Positions 35,818-44,155 of a DNA stretch of 51,289 nucleotides are shown piece by piece (position 1 is the first letter of the stretch; each line of letters begins with the position of its first letter). The stretch is from contig JAYPWI010000027.1 in NCBI GenBank assembly GCA_038135065.1, positions 1-51,289 of the forward strand, written 5' to 3'. Below the pieces are notes generated by a model. That model was not told the DNA's origin. It did no database searches and saw nothing but the letters and a program-made list of their open reading frames with translations. The position numbers and the translations under genes are program-made. The stretch comes from JAYPWI01 sp038135065. GTDB lineage: Bacteria > Actinomycetota > Acidimicrobiia > Acidimicrobiales > Poriferisodalaceae.

Positions 35818-37125
35818 TCAGTGCTGGGTGGCGTCAGCCATCGGTGGCCCTTCGTCGGCCGGTTCGACTGCGAAGACCAGATCGTCCCTCCACGACGGAG
35901 CCGGCCGCCGCGCCTGCCCATCGTTGGGTACCCGCAGCAGGGTGAACAGACCCAGCAACGACAGCACCGCGGAACTCGCGAACACGATGAGGAACGACCC
36001 GGTGAGGTCTGCCATCAGCCCGCCGAGCTGCGGGGACACCATCTGGGTCACACCGAAGGCCAACGTGGCTGCGGCGAACGCGGGGCCGTAGTCCGCCGCG
36101 GTGGTGTTCTTCACGACGTACAGGGCAAACAGCGTGGGCATTCCCGAGAAGAACAACCCGATTCCCGCAGATGCGACCAACGTCGGCGCGTACCAGCCCG
36201 GCAGGATCGACACGGTGGCCACGACCCAACCAGCGAAGGCGGCGATCAACGCCTGTCGGACCCCGAACCGGGTGGAGATGACGATGAAGATCGGACCGCC
36301 GAGCACCATGGCAATGCCGACCACGGTGAAGGCCAGGGAGGCTTCGTCGGGCGTCCAACCGCTGTCGTCCTCGAGGCGGACGGTCAAGAAGGCGATCACC
36401 AGCAGGTACATGAGGCCGAACAGGGCGAACGCCAGGGTGAAGGGGCCCCAGCCCCGCATCCGGCGCAGGGCGCCGAACCCGCCGATCCCGCCGCCCCCCG
36501 TCGGCTTGTCCTGCCGGTGGCGGATCAACAGGTAGATACCTACCAGGGCGACGATCGAGATGGCGGACTGGATGACGTAGACGTCTCGCCACGCCTCGTC
36601 GCCTCGGTTCGACCGGACCCAGTTGGACAGCTGACCGCCGAACACGACCCCGACACCCATGCCCGATCCGAGAATGCCGATAGCCAATGACCGACGCTCC
36701 GAACGGAGGGCATCCCCGGCCACCACGGGTGACGGGATCCAGGTGAACGCCCCGCCGAGCCCCAACAGCAACATGGCGGCGGCGACGGCGTAGACGTTGG
36801 GCGACACTGCAGCCAGGACCATCCCGCTGGCGCTCAACGCCAGGCCCACCCGGAGCACGGGTAACAGCCGGTAGCGGGCAGTGGCCGCCGAGACGGCCAA
36901 GGTCCCGAGCAGGTAGGCGCCGACGTTGAAGGTGGCCAGGGTGCCCGCCACGGTGTTCGACACCCCCAGGTCGGCGCGAACCGCAGGCAACAACACCCCG
37001 AAGGTGAACCGGCCAAGGGACTGCGCGCTGGCTGCGCCCAGTGCGATCAGGAGGACGGCGAAGGTGCCGCGCACCATCGGGCGCGGCTGAACCGTTGCCT
37101 CCTCGGCGGTCGCTCCCCCCGTCAC
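35818..37125 (-). CDS. MFS transporter
   Basis: A 435-residue, 12-span major facilitator with weak similarity in pattern to the OFA/CynX-type groups. Spans begin at FAVLLIALGAASAQ; MGVGVVFGGQLSNWV near residue 160 is the mid-N-domain loop. Substrate unknown. The GTG at 37125 lies seven bases after TATCCT with no ribosome site, consistent with leaderless translation; Met17 is the alternative start. Its 3' end converges on the pirin gene across 37 bp. Uptake of a substrate for the neighbouring AraD-like and HpaB-like enzymes is a guess from context. Confidence 0.85.
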   Translation of the reverse strand: MTGGATAEEATVQPRPMVRGTFAVLLIALGAASAQSLGRFTFGVLLPAVRADLGVSNTVAGTLATFNVGAYLLGTLAVSAATARYRLLPVLRVGLALSASGMVLAAVSPNVYAVAAAMLLLGLGGAFTWIPSPVVAGDALRSERRSLAIGILGSGMGVGVVFGGQLSNWVRSNRGDEAWRDVYVIQSAISIVALVGIYLLIRHRQDKPTGGGGIGGFGALRRMRGWGPFTLAFALFGLMYLLVIAFLTVRLEDDSGWTPDEASLAFTVVGIAMVLGGPIFIVISTRFGVRQALIAAFAGWVVATVSILPGWYAPTLVASAGIGLFFSGMPTLFALYVVKNTTAADYGPAFAAATLAFGVTQMVSPQLGGLMADLTGSFLIVFASSAVLSLLGLFTLLRVPNDGQARRPAPSWRDDLVFAVEPADEGPPMADATQH

Positions 37126-37132
37126 GCGACGG

Positions 37133-37138
37133 AGGATA
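37133..37138 (-). promoter_or_regulatory. -10 element, leaderless GTG-start promoter (MFS gene)
   Basis: TATCCT on the minus strand, seven bases before the GTG at 37125. It shows the same arrangement as ATG-start leaderless genes here. Confidence 0.5.
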
Positions 37139-37181
37139 ACGAAGGGGCAGGCCGGTGACGTAGGGCGGATCGGCCCGCCGG

Positions 37182-38045
37182 TCAGTTCCCGAGAAGGACC
37201 GACGTCGGGGTAACCGTGTTGGTGGTGGCGCCCACCCCATCGATCGAGATGTGGACCACGTCGCCGTCCACTGTCGGTGCATCGAGGTCGGGAACCAGGC
37301 AGGTACCCGTCGACAGCACGACCCCGGCGGGGAAGGCCAGGGAGGCGAACAGGTACTGCACCAGCTCGTCCAGTCGCCGATGCAGGCGCGAGGTGGAGGC
37401 CTCGCCAGCGAAGATCGTGGCCCCGTTCCGCTCGATGGTCATCGAGATGGTGAGATCGGTCGGATCGATGATCTCTCGGGCCGGGCGCAGGGTGGGAGCG
37501 ATGACACAGGACCCGACGAACATCTTGGCCTGTGGCAGGTAGAGGGGATTCTCCCCCTCGATGGAACGGGAGCTCATGTCGTTGACCACGGCGTAGGCCA
37601 CGATCTCGCCGTGCCGGTTCACCACCAGGCCCAGCTCCGGCTCGGGGGTGTCGTTGGTGCTGTCGTCCCGGCGTCCGACGGGGTCGCCGTCGGTCATCAC
37701 CGCGTCGCCCGTCGCCTTGAAGAACAGCTCCGGTCGGTCTGCGCTGTACACCCTGGTGTACACGTCGTGGCTGTCGCTCTCCTCGACCCGGGCATCCCGC
37801 GAGGTCTCATAGGTCACACCAGCCGCCCACACCGGGGTGGCGCCGTCGATGGGGGCCAGGAGAGAGATCGCGTCGAGCTGGACCTCCTCGTCGAGCGGGT
37901 CGTCGAGGGCTGCCTCGAAGCCGGCCCGGTCCAGGCCCAGGAGATCGGCCAGTGTCGGGGCCCGCAGCGGGCGGACGAACTGGTTGTCGAGGCGGCCCAG
38001 TCGCACTGGTCCGGTCCCCATCCGGTACCGGACCAGGTGGGTCAT
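37182..38045 (-). CDS. FAH-superfamily enzyme, 2-keto-3-deoxy-pentonate dehydratase-like
   Basis: A 287-residue fumarylacetoacetate-hydrolase-fold protein. WAAGVTYETSRDARVEES near residue 82 with RPELFFKA, the metal ligands in PEPELGLVVN near residue 148 and SSRSIEGENPLYLPQAK near residue 174 follow the pattern of AraD-type 2-keto-3-deoxy-arabinonate dehydratases more closely than true fumarylacetoacetases. It could equally cleave or decarboxylate a catechol meta-cleavage product. ATG 38045 overlaps the stop of the preceding binding-fold gene as ATGA, so the two are translated together. Confidence 0.82.
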   Translation of the reverse strand: MTHLVRYRMGTGPVRLGRLDNQFVRPLRAPTLADLLGLDRAGFEAALDDPLDEEVQLDAISLLAPIDGATPVWAAGVTYETSRDARVEESDSHDVYTRVYSADRPELFFKATGDAVMTDGDPVGRRDDSTNDTPEPELGLVVNRHGEIVAYAVVNDMSSRSIEGENPLYLPQAKMFVGSCVIAPTLRPAREIIDPTDLTISMTIERNGATIFAGEASTSRLHRRLDELVQYLFASLAFPAGVVLSTGTCLVPDLDAPTVDGDVVHISIDGVGATTNTVTPTSVLLGN

Positions 38046-38800
38046 CCCAGACCGCCCTCGGCTGGTCCGGCCACCGACAGTCCCTGCACCTCGTGCCGGG
38101 CGATGAGGTCGGCCACCAGCCCGCTCGACTTGGCTGCCTCCACGAACGCGGTCAGGTAGTCGATGCCCGCATCGGGCCGGTTGCGGGGGGTTCCCATGGC
38201 CTGCTGTACGGCGGTGAATCGTCCTTCGAGCAGACGGGCCCCCGGGAGGCGCTCCACGTCGGTGAGCAGACGGGGACGTAGGCCGGCCAGGGCATCGCAG
38301 TTCTCGTTGACGAAGGTGTCGAACGACCCGTCGAGGCCAGGAGAGCTGACCAGTTCGGCGTGCTGCAGGTTGGCCTCCAGCCACACGTCGTAGGCAGCCC
38401 GGGCCGCTGATGCGATGCGTCGGCCCGGACGATCGACCTCGTCCACCGAGGTGATGTCGCTCCCCGCCGGCACCAGGTAGGTGGCCTCGATCTCGCAGTA
38501 GGCGGCTGTGAAGCGGATGGTGGCCGCCCGGGCTGGTTCGGCCCCGATGTTGCCGATGTCCCACTCGTCGCTGTCCCCGCTGTCCGCAATGGCCGCCGGG
38601 GTCTTGTAGCGGAGCAGTTCGAGACCCACCCCCAACTGCTCGGCCAGGGTGGCCGCCATGTCGGGGGAGACCCCGACCGGATTGCCCTCGTCGCTGCGAC
38701 CGGTGACCAGCAGGAAGTTGCTGAGGTTGATAGCCGCCCGCAGGGTGCCGGTGGGGGCGAGGGCTTCGATGGCGGCGGGGGACGGGGTGGGCAACGTCAT
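38042..38800 (-). CDS. Family-3 solute-binding-fold protein without signal peptide
   Basis: A 252-residue type-2 periplasmic-binding fold (SBP_bac_3-like). GTLRAAINLSNFLL near residue 15, GVSPDMAATLAEQLG near residue 42 and EWDIGNIGAEPARAATIRFTAAY near residue 72 match the ligand-binding lobe of amino-acid-binding proteins. The start ATG 38800 gives MTLPTPSPAAIEAL, with no signal sequence or lipobox, and there are no ABC partners nearby. It is translationally coupled to the FAH/AraD-like enzyme. The fold is used enzymatically by cyclohexadienyl dehydratase; a dehydratase or isomerase role is my inference. TAGTGT seven bases upstream indicates a leaderless mRNA. Confidence 0.78.
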   Translation of the reverse strand: MTLPTPSPAAIEALAPTGTLRAAINLSNFLLVTGRSDEGNPVGVSPDMAATLAEQLGVGLELLRYKTPAAIADSGDSDEWDIGNIGAEPARAATIRFTAAYCEIEATYLVPAGSDITSVDEVDRPGRRIASAARAAYDVWLEANLQHAELVSSPGLDGSFDTFVNENCDALAGLRPRLLTDVERLPGARLLEGRFTAVQQAMGTPRNRPDAGIDYLTAFVEAAKSSGLVADLIARHEVQGLSVAGPAEGGLG

Positions 38801-38807
38801 GAGCCAG

Positions 38808-38813
38808 ACACTA
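38808..38813 (-). promoter_or_regulatory. -10 element, leaderless promoter (binding-fold/AraD-like operon)
   Basis: TAGTGT on the minus strand, seven bases before ATG 38800, with no ribosome-binding sequence between. Confidence 0.55.
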
Positions 38814-38864
38814 CGTCGCCTCGGGGGACGGGTGCCCGTCCGGGCGGCCGGGAGTCGAGCCTGG

Positions 38865-40367
38865 TCAGCGCAGGTGGGGGGCCACCCAGCCTTCGAGGTC
38901 GTAGTCGGCCATGCAGTCCCGGACCAGGGACCGATACCGGTCGGCGTCACCGCGCCGTTCGGCCCAGCCCAACACGTCGAGGCGCTGCTGGTCCTGGTTG
39001 CCGGCGTAGTTCCGCTCGTAGAGGGCGTGGCGCCCGGCGAACTCGCTGTACAGGGCGTCCCAGATGACCTTGAACAGCTTGAGCCGCTCGTCCGCCTCCA
39101 GGCCGGTCCCCCGGAAATAGCGGTCGATGGTGGGGCGCAGTTCGTCGTCGAGGAGGTCGCGCGGACTCGACACGGTGTAAATGGGGGCCCCGGCCAGGGC
39201 GGTCTCGAACAGGTCCCGCACCCGGGTCCAGGAGTTGGTGGCGAACAGGCGGCAGGCGGCCGCCGTCTGCAGCTTGGGGACCACGGTGCCCCCGATACCC
39301 GGCTCGGGGTCGGCCACCATCGCAGTAGTGAAGGCCCACAGGGTCTGGGCGATCGCGATCACCTCGCCGGCTGCGGCCTGCACCCCCCGGAAGTCGGCGG
39401 TGCCGCTGGCCGCCGAGCCTTCCAGCATGAGGCCGGCGGCGAACTCCATCTTGATGGCCAGGCGGGTGGCCGACTGGAGGTTGAACCGGTTGAAGAAGCC
39501 GGACTCGGCGTAGAACCCCTTGGCCGTGTCCACGTCCCGGTACACCAGCACGTTCTCCCAGGGGATGAACGCGTCGTCGAACACCACCACTGCGTCGTTC
39601 TCGTCGAAACGGCTGGCCAGGGGGGCATCCCACGGGCTGGCGGCGGACTGTTCGTAGGAGGGGCGGCAGATCAGCTTCACCCCCGGGGCGTTCATGTCGG
39701 TGATGAAGACCAGGGCCATGTCCTCGTCGCGCCCCACCTCCATACGGGCCGCAGTGCCGCTGTTCACGGCCACGAAGGTGGCGTGGGTCAGGGCGGACCC
39801 GGTGGCCACCATCTTCGCCCCGCTCACCCGGATGCCGTTGTCGTCCTCCCCGGTTACCGAGACGAACACGTCGCGCACGTCGATGCGGGCCCGGTTGCGG
39901 TCCACGGGCGGGTCGATCAACACGTGGTTCATGAACAGGCAGCTGCGGGCCGTCCGCTCGTACCAGGCTCGGGCGTTGTCGCCGTAGTCGCCGTAGTAGG
40001 CCCAACCCTCGGCCAGCTGGGCCATGAAGGCCGCCTTGTAGTCGGGGGTGCGGCCCATCCAGCCGTAGGAGGCCCGCTGCCACACGGCGATGGCGTCCCG
40101 GGCTCCCGCCAACTCCTCGGGGGTGTAGCTGGGGGCGAAGAACCGGTGGGTGACGATGCCGTTGCGGTCGCTCATGGTGAGGGCGTCCCGGGTGTCGTCA
40201 TCGTGCAGCAGGTCGTAGAGCTGGGCCACCGATCGGGCACTGGTTGAGAATGCCGGGTGGTCGACCACCCGCTTCACCTGTTCCCCGCCGATCCACACCT
40301 CACGGCCGTCATCGAGGCTGTCGAGAAACTCCTGGCCTGTCAGCAGCTCACCGGTGCGCGTTCCCAT
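38865..40367 (-). CDS. 4-hydroxyphenylacetate 3-hydroxylase family flavin monooxygenase (HpaB type)
   Basis: A 500-residue HpaB-family oxygenase with the ACAD-like fold that uses reduced FAD to ortho-hydroxylate phenols. RTGEFL-like N-terminus (TGELLTGQEFLDSLDD), a long HpaB_N region, DRNRARIDVRDVF near residue 158, DAFIPWENVLVYRDVD near residue 270, and the helical C-domain (TWIND-like region AGAPIYTVSSPRDLL near residue 395). The length fits the family. No HpaC reductase is nearby. ATG 40367 is six bases after a CATGAT -10-like hexamer; longer frames upstream are antisense of nothing but lack a start context. Related 4-hydroxybutyryl-CoA dehydratases have Fe-S ligands that I do not see. Confidence 0.88.
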   Translation of the reverse strand: MGTRTGELLTGQEFLDSLDDGREVWIGGEQVKRVVDHPAFSTSARSVAQLYDLLHDDDTRDALTMSDRNGIVTHRFFAPSYTPEELAGARDAIAVWQRASYGWMGRTPDYKAAFMAQLAEGWAYYGDYGDNARAWYERTARSCLFMNHVLIDPPVDRNRARIDVRDVFVSVTGEDDNGIRVSGAKMVATGSALTHATFVAVNSGTAARMEVGRDEDMALVFITDMNAPGVKLICRPSYEQSAASPWDAPLASRFDENDAVVVFDDAFIPWENVLVYRDVDTAKGFYAESGFFNRFNLQSATRLAIKMEFAAGLMLEGSAASGTADFRGVQAAAGEVIAIAQTLWAFTTAMVADPEPGIGGTVVPKLQTAAACRLFATNSWTRVRDLFETALAGAPIYTVSSPRDLLDDELRPTIDRYFRGTGLEADERLKLFKVIWDALYSEFAGRHALYERNYAGNQDQQRLDVLGWAERRGDADRYRSLVRDCMADYDLEGWVAPHLR

Positions 40368-40373
40368 TGCAGG

Positions 40374-40379
40374 ATCATG
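40374..40379 (-). promoter_or_regulatory. -10-like element, leaderless promoter (HpaB-type gene)
   Basis: CATGAT on the minus strand, six bases before ATG 40367. It differs from TAnnnT at the first base, so support is weaker than for its neighbours. Confidence 0.35.
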
Positions 40380-40444
40380 ACACGGAAGGCTCCACCGGGC
40401 AGGCTCAGCGGGGCGGGGCCTCCGCTCGCCGACGGTGAGTGTCC

Positions 40445-41227
40445 TCAGCCAGAGCCAGGGCCGATGCCATAGGGCTGGGCCCATCCGAGGCCATCGGCGG
40501 TGGTGGTCCTGGGTCGGTACTCGGCCCCCACCCAGTCGGCCCAGCCGAGCTCGTCGAGCCGTGCGAAGAACCACCGGTGGTCGACCTCCCCCTGGTCGGG
40601 TTCGTGACGGCCGGGCAGGGAGGAGAACTGGATGTGCCCGACGTGGGACAGGATCCCCTCCAAGGTGGCCAGCAGGTCACCCTGCTGGATCTGCAGGTGG
40701 TAGGTGTCGAACTGGAGCTTCACGTTGGGCCGCCCGATCCGGTCCATCAGGTGCAGGGCGATGGCCGTGCCGTCGAGCAGGTAGCCGGGGACGTCACGAT
40801 GGTTCATGGGCTCGACGAGGACGTCGATACCGTCACCGACCAACTGGTCGGCCGCCCACCCGATCCGCTCGACGAAGCAGTCCTCGGCTGCTGGGCCCTG
40901 GCGGCACCCGGCCATGACGTGGATGCGGGGGCATGCCGTGGCCAGGGCGTAGGCCTGGGCCCGCTCGATCGACCGTTGGAACTCGTCGCCGCGCTCGGCC
41001 TCGGTGGCCAGGCCCCGGTCACCGGCGGCCAGATCGCCCGGCGGTGCGTTGAGCAAGACCAGGGAGACTCCTGCGCCATGGAGCCGGTCGGCGATCTCGG
41101 CGGCCGGTGTGTCGTAGGGGAACTGACATTCCACCCCCTCGAACCCCCAGGCGGCAGCCTGATCGATGCGTTCGAGGAACGGGTACTCGCCGAACATGGT
41201 GCTGATGTTGGCCGCGAACCGAGGCAT
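40445..41227 (-). CDS. Hydroxypyruvate isomerase-like sugar-phosphate-isomerase-type TIM barrel
   Basis: A 260-residue AP-endonuclease-2-like barrel. FAANISTMFGEYPFLERIDQ at the start, GVECQFPYD near residue 32, VLVEPMNHRDVPGY near residue 135, KLQFDTYHLQIQQGD near residue 172 and HIQFSSLPGRHEPDQGE near residue 202 are hallmarks of hydroxypyruvate/2-oxotartronate isomerase (Hyi/OtnI). The metal Glu in VEP and Asp in FDTYH are present. It interconverts hydroxypyruvate and tartronate semialdehyde, or a similar ketose. TAGCGT six bases before the ATG suggests a leaderless mRNA. It is in line with, but promoter-separated from, the HpaB gene. Confidence 0.86.
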   Translation of the reverse strand: MPRFAANISTMFGEYPFLERIDQAAAWGFEGVECQFPYDTPAAEIADRLHGAGVSLVLLNAPPGDLAAGDRGLATEAERGDEFQRSIERAQAYALATACPRIHVMAGCRQGPAAEDCFVERIGWAADQLVGDGIDVLVEPMNHRDVPGYLLDGTAIALHLMDRIGRPNVKLQFDTYHLQIQQGDLLATLEGILSHVGHIQFSSLPGRHEPDQGEVDHRWFFARLDELGWADWVGAEYRPRTTTADGLGWAQPYGIGPGSG

Positions 41228-41233
41228 CGCCAG

Positions 41234-41239
41234 ACGCTA
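41234..41239 (-). promoter_or_regulatory. -10 element, leaderless promoter (hydroxypyruvate-isomerase-like gene)
   Basis: TAGCGT on the minus strand, six bases before ATG 41227. A second TAGCGT on the plus strand (41272-41277) may serve the divergent SnoaL-like gene. Confidence 0.55.
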
Positions 41240-41300
41240 GCCGTCCGGTGGCCCCGGTCCCGGTGAGGGCGTAGCGTCGGGGAGAACGCCGGGGGGTGCG

Positions 41301-41753
41301 ATGACCAGGACATGGACCGACGACGAGGTGACCCGGCGGGTCACCGACACCCTGCTCGATTACGCCCTGTTCGTCGATACCTGCAATGTCGAGGGATGGG
41401 CGGACCTGTTCTGCGCAGACGGGGTGTTCGACGAGGGTCGGGTGGTCACTGGCCGGGATGCGTTGCGGGCTCACGTCCCCAAGCTGCTGGCCCTGTTCGA
41501 GGCAACGGCCCACCACATCACCAACGTGCGGGTGACCAGGACGGGTCCGGACACGGCCGACGCCTCGTGCTACGTCTACGCCTGGCACCGGCGGACCAAC
41601 GGCGATGACTTCGAGCTGTGGGGCCGCTACCTCGACCAGCTACGGGTGGAGAACGACCGGTGGCGCTTCGCTCACCGTCGGGTCGAGATCTTCGGGTCTC
41701 GGGGGTGGGACGTCGCCCTCGACCGGGTGCCCCGCCAGCCCCTTGGGGACTGA
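41301..41753 (+). CDS. SnoaL-like (NTF2-fold) protein
   Basis: A 150-residue cone-shaped NTF2-like protein. LLDYALFVDTCNVEGWADLFCADGVFD near residue 19 is the typical helix-then-strand of SnoaL/steroid-isomerase relatives, with aspartates lining the pocket, and HHITNVRVTRTGPDTADASCYVYAWH near residue 73 forms the sheet. Such proteins act as small isomerases, hydrolases or as beta subunits of ring-hydroxylating oxygenases. GGGGGGTGCG precedes the ATG, and a TAGCGT -10 lies at 41272-41277. It is a single gene, divergent from the isomerase gene; the exact role is open. Confidence 0.82.
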   Translation: MTRTWTDDEVTRRVTDTLLDYALFVDTCNVEGWADLFCADGVFDEGRVVTGRDALRAHVPKLLALFEATAHHITNVRVTRTGPDTADASCYVYAWHRRTNGDDFELWGRYLDQLRVENDRWRFAHRRVEIFGSRGWDVALDRVPRQPLGD

Positions 41754-41760
41754 GGGATCT

Positions 41761-41784
41761 GAGGGCCAGAGGGCCACAGGGCCA
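41761..41784. repeat. Three tandem 8-bp units
   Basis: GAGGGCCA, GAGGGCCA, CAGGGCCA in the 61-bp convergent gap between the SnoaL-like and thioesterase genes. Short and probably slippage-derived; no terminator stem is evident here. Confidence 0.6.
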
Positions 41785-41814
41785 GCGAGCCGGAGAGGCC
41801 TGGGGTCAGCCCGC

Positions 41815-42162
41815 TCAGCCGCCGACGACGAACCGTTGGTGGGTGCCCTCGCTGACCACGGTGTCCCCGCAGGTCACCCGGGTCTCGAACACCAGCCGTT
41901 TGCGGTCGATCTCGCTCAGCACTGCGTGGATCTCCACGTCGTCGCCCGAGGCGGCGGCCGCCTGGTGGGAGACGCAGACGTGGATGCCCACCGTGGTCTG
42001 GCCTTCCCCGAGGGAACCCTGGACTCCCTGGAGGCAGGTCGCCTCGATCAGTTGGACCATGGTGGGGGTGGACAGCACCTTGTTGGGCAGATGTGGCGGG
42101 GCCATGTCGTCGGTGACGGTGACCGTGTCGCGGAACTCCATCCCGGTGTGCAGGGCATCCAT
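41815..42162 (-). CDS. FlK-like hotdog-fold thioesterase
   Basis: 115 residues. STPTMVQLIEATCLQGVQGSLGEGQTTVGIHVCVSHQAAAASGDDVEIHAVL follows the fluoroacetyl-CoA thioesterase (FlK)/4-hydroxybenzoyl-CoA-type hotdog pattern, with Thr, Glu and His in the expected order (STPT, IEAT, VSHQAA). It would hydrolyse an acyl-CoA or correct a dead-end thioester. GGAGGA precedes ATG 42162, which is one base after the phosphotriesterase stop, so the genes are co-transcribed. The longer frame upstream is inside the phosphotriesterase gene. Confidence 0.82.
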   Translation of the reverse strand: MDALHTGMEFRDTVTVTDDMAPPHLPNKVLSTPTMVQLIEATCLQGVQGSLGEGQTTVGIHVCVSHQAAAASGDDVEIHAVLSEIDRKRLVFETRVTCGDTVVSEGTHQRFVVGG

Positions 42163-42163
42163 C

Positions 42164-43126
42164 TCAATATCCTCCGAGGTTGATCGAGTCGAGGAAGCGG
42201 CGGGGGGCGTCGACCAGCATGGCGTCGATCTGATCGGTGGTGACCCCGGCCTCGAGCAGGGCGGGCACCACGTCGTGGCTGATGTGCAGGTAGTGCCAGT
42301 TGGGCAGGGGCGCGAGGGGCACCTCGCCCTCGATCCAGTCGATGTAGCACGAGGCATCGTGGGACAGCACCAACTGCTCGGCGTGACCCCGGGCGCACAG
42401 CTCGGCGACGACGGCCACCCGCTGTTCGGTGGTCAGGTACCCGTCGATGCCGAATCGGTCCATGCCCAGGTAGCTGCCCGCGTCGAGGAGCTCGGTGAGG
42501 TAGTCGAGATCGTCGGTGTCCCCGCAGTGGCCGATGACCACCCGGGACAGGTCGACGCCTTCTTCCCGGAAGACCCGCTGCTGGTCGAGGCCGACCCGCG
42601 CCTCGGCGTTGGTGTGGGTGGTGATCGGGCAGCCCGTGGCCCGGTGGGCCCGGGCGCAGGCCCGCAGGGTGGTCTCGACGTCGGGGGTGAGCCCAGGGCG
42701 GTCGGTGGCGCACTTGATGACCCCGGCTCGGATACCCGTGTCGGCGAAACCGTCGGTGATGTCGCCCACGAAGTGCTCGACCATGCGGTCGATGCCCCGC
42801 CGTCGGTAGTAGTGGGGGAGCTCGTTGAAGGTGTAGAGCCCGGTGGCGCACACGATCCGGAGGTCGATCTGTTCGGCCACTCGCTGGATACGGGGGATGT
42901 AGCGACCGAGGCCGATGGCGGTTGGGTCGACGATGGTGTCGATCCCGGCGTCCTTGAGCTCGGTCAGCCGTTGCACGGCGTCGGCCACCCGCTCGTCCTC
43001 GTCGCCCCACTCCTGCGGGTAGTTGTTCTGGATCTCGGTCGAGATGACGAACACGTGCTCGTGCATCAGGACCTTGCCGAGGTCGGCGGCGTCGATGGCC
43101 CCCGTAGCGGTCTGGACGTTCCCCAT
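42164..43126 (-). CDS. Phosphotriesterase-family metal-dependent hydrolase (probable lactonase)
   Basis: A 320-residue amidohydrolase-fold enzyme with the whole binuclear metal site: His22 and His24 (HEH), Lys138 (carbamylated bridge, GVIKCAT), His171, His200 (GHC) and Asp257 (LSHDAS). GVIK and this layout are typical of phosphotriesterase-like lactonases rather than true phosphotriesterases. Opening of a lactone made by Baeyer-Villiger oxidation would suit the surroundings. ATG 43126 is seven bases after TAGTCT, giving a leaderless mRNA. A start further upstream at 43144 lacks support. The thioesterase gene follows directly. Confidence 0.91.
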   Translation of the reverse strand: MGNVQTATGAIDAADLGKVLMHEHVFVISTEIQNNYPQEWGDEDERVADAVQRLTELKDAGIDTIVDPTAIGLGRYIPRIQRVAEQIDLRIVCATGLYTFNELPHYYRRRGIDRMVEHFVGDITDGFADTGIRAGVIKCATDRPGLTPDVETTLRACARAHRATGCPITTHTNAEARVGLDQQRVFREEGVDLSRVVIGHCGDTDDLDYLTELLDAGSYLGMDRFGIDGYLTTEQRVAVVAELCARGHAEQLVLSHDASCYIDWIEGEVPLAPLPNWHYLHISHDVVPALLEAGVTTDQIDAMLVDAPRRFLDSINLGGY

Positions 43127-43133
43127 GGGCCGC

Positions 43134-43139
43134 AGACTA
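43134..43139 (-). promoter_or_regulatory. -10 element, leaderless promoter (phosphotriesterase-like/FlK operon)
   Basis: TAGTCT on the minus strand, seven bases before ATG 43126, inside the 36-bp gap after the ACAD-fold gene. Confidence 0.55.
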
Positions 43140-43162
43140 GGCAATGGGCTGGGCCGGTGCGG

Positions 43163-44155
43163 TCAGGAAGCTCCGAACTGGCGGAGGTGGACGGCCTTGA
43201 TCTCGGGGGTTTGGCCCTGGACGAGCAGGAACAGGGCCTCCCGTCCCAGGCGTTGGGCCTGCTGGTCCAGGAACACACCGGCCCCGCCAGACCGGGCCAG
43301 GAGGGCGCCGGCCGATCGGAGACACAGGGCACCCATTCGGCCGCGGGCCTCGGGCATGTCGTCGTCGCACGAGGTGTCGAGGCGGTAGCGGGCTGCGGCG
43401 AGCTCCTCGTCGAGGGCGGAGGGCCCGAGCAGGCGCAGGCAGCGAGCGGCCACCCCCAAGGCCAGGGAGCCATTGGCCCGCAGCCCGGTCCGGTACCCGG
43501 CGTACCAGTCGTCGAAGGTCATCACCGACGTCACCCGCTCAGCGGGCACCAGATGCTGGTCGTAGTGCACGGCGTAGGTGTCGGAGGAGTCGATGGCAGC
43601 GAGGTGGAGTCGTTCGGCGCTCACCCCAGGACCCGTCGCCCCGTCGAGGAGGGCCCACACGATGTGTTCGCCGTGGCGGGCTGCGGTCAGGACCAGGTCG
43701 ATGGTGCCCCATCCGGTCACGAAGGGCGCGGTGCCGGTGAACCGCCAACCGTCCCCTTCGGGCTCGGCTACCAGGATGGGGTCGCCGCTGCGGAGCAGGT
43801 GAGCGAAGGCCACCCCGCCCCGCGCTGCACCGGCGGCCAGCGGGGTTGCGTAGCACGACATCGGCCCGTCGGTGGTCGCCGCAGCCATCGCAGCGCCGCC
43901 GTGCTGCTGCCATACGAAGGCGGTGGTCAGACATGCGCCAGCGAGGGCTTCCTGGATCAGGTACCGATCCTGGGGGGCCAGCCCCGAGCCACCGACCGAG
44001 GTCGGGGAGAAGATGCCGTACATCCCCGCGTCACGCAGCAGGTCGAGCAGCTCGGTGGGGGCGGTACCGGCGGTATCGGTGTCGAGGGATCGCGGGAACA
44101 GCACGTCGTCGGCCAAGCGTCTGGCTTCGTGGACGAGTGGGTGGAGGTCGGTCAT
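43163..44155 (-). CDS. Short acyl-CoA-dehydrogenase-fold flavoprotein
   Basis: A 330-residue protein with the ACAD fold: GIFSPTSVGGSGL near residue 48, FVWQQHGGAAMA near residue 80, GTAPFVTGWGTIDLVLTAARHG near residue 140. It is some 50 residues shorter than standard acyl-CoA dehydrogenases and I do not see the usual C-terminal catalytic glutamate and arginine motif. It may be a monooxygenase/desulfurase-type relative (group D) or a degenerate dehydrogenase. Its ATG overlaps the stop of the 3-hydroxyisobutyrate-dehydrogenase-like gene as ATGA. Confidence 0.78.
   Translation of the reverse strand: MTDLHPLVHEARRLADDVLFPRSLDTDTAGTAPTELLDLLRDAGMYGIFSPTSVGGSGLAPQDRYLIQEALAGACLTTAFVWQQHGGAAMAAATTDGPMSCYATPLAAGAARGGVAFAHLLRSGDPILVAEPEGDGWRFTGTAPFVTGWGTIDLVLTAARHGEHIVWALLDGATGPGVSAERLHLAAIDSSDTYAVHYDQHLVPAERVTSVMTFDDWYAGYRTGLRANGSLALGVAARCLRLLGPSALDEELAAARYRLDTSCDDDMPEARGRMGALCLRSAGALLARSGGAGVFLDQQAQRLGREALFLLVQGQTPEIKAVHLRQFGAS

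Noticed and set aside
41761..41784. Tandem 8-bp repeat as a CRISPR-like or regulatory array
   Set aside because: Only three short imperfect units with no spacers.
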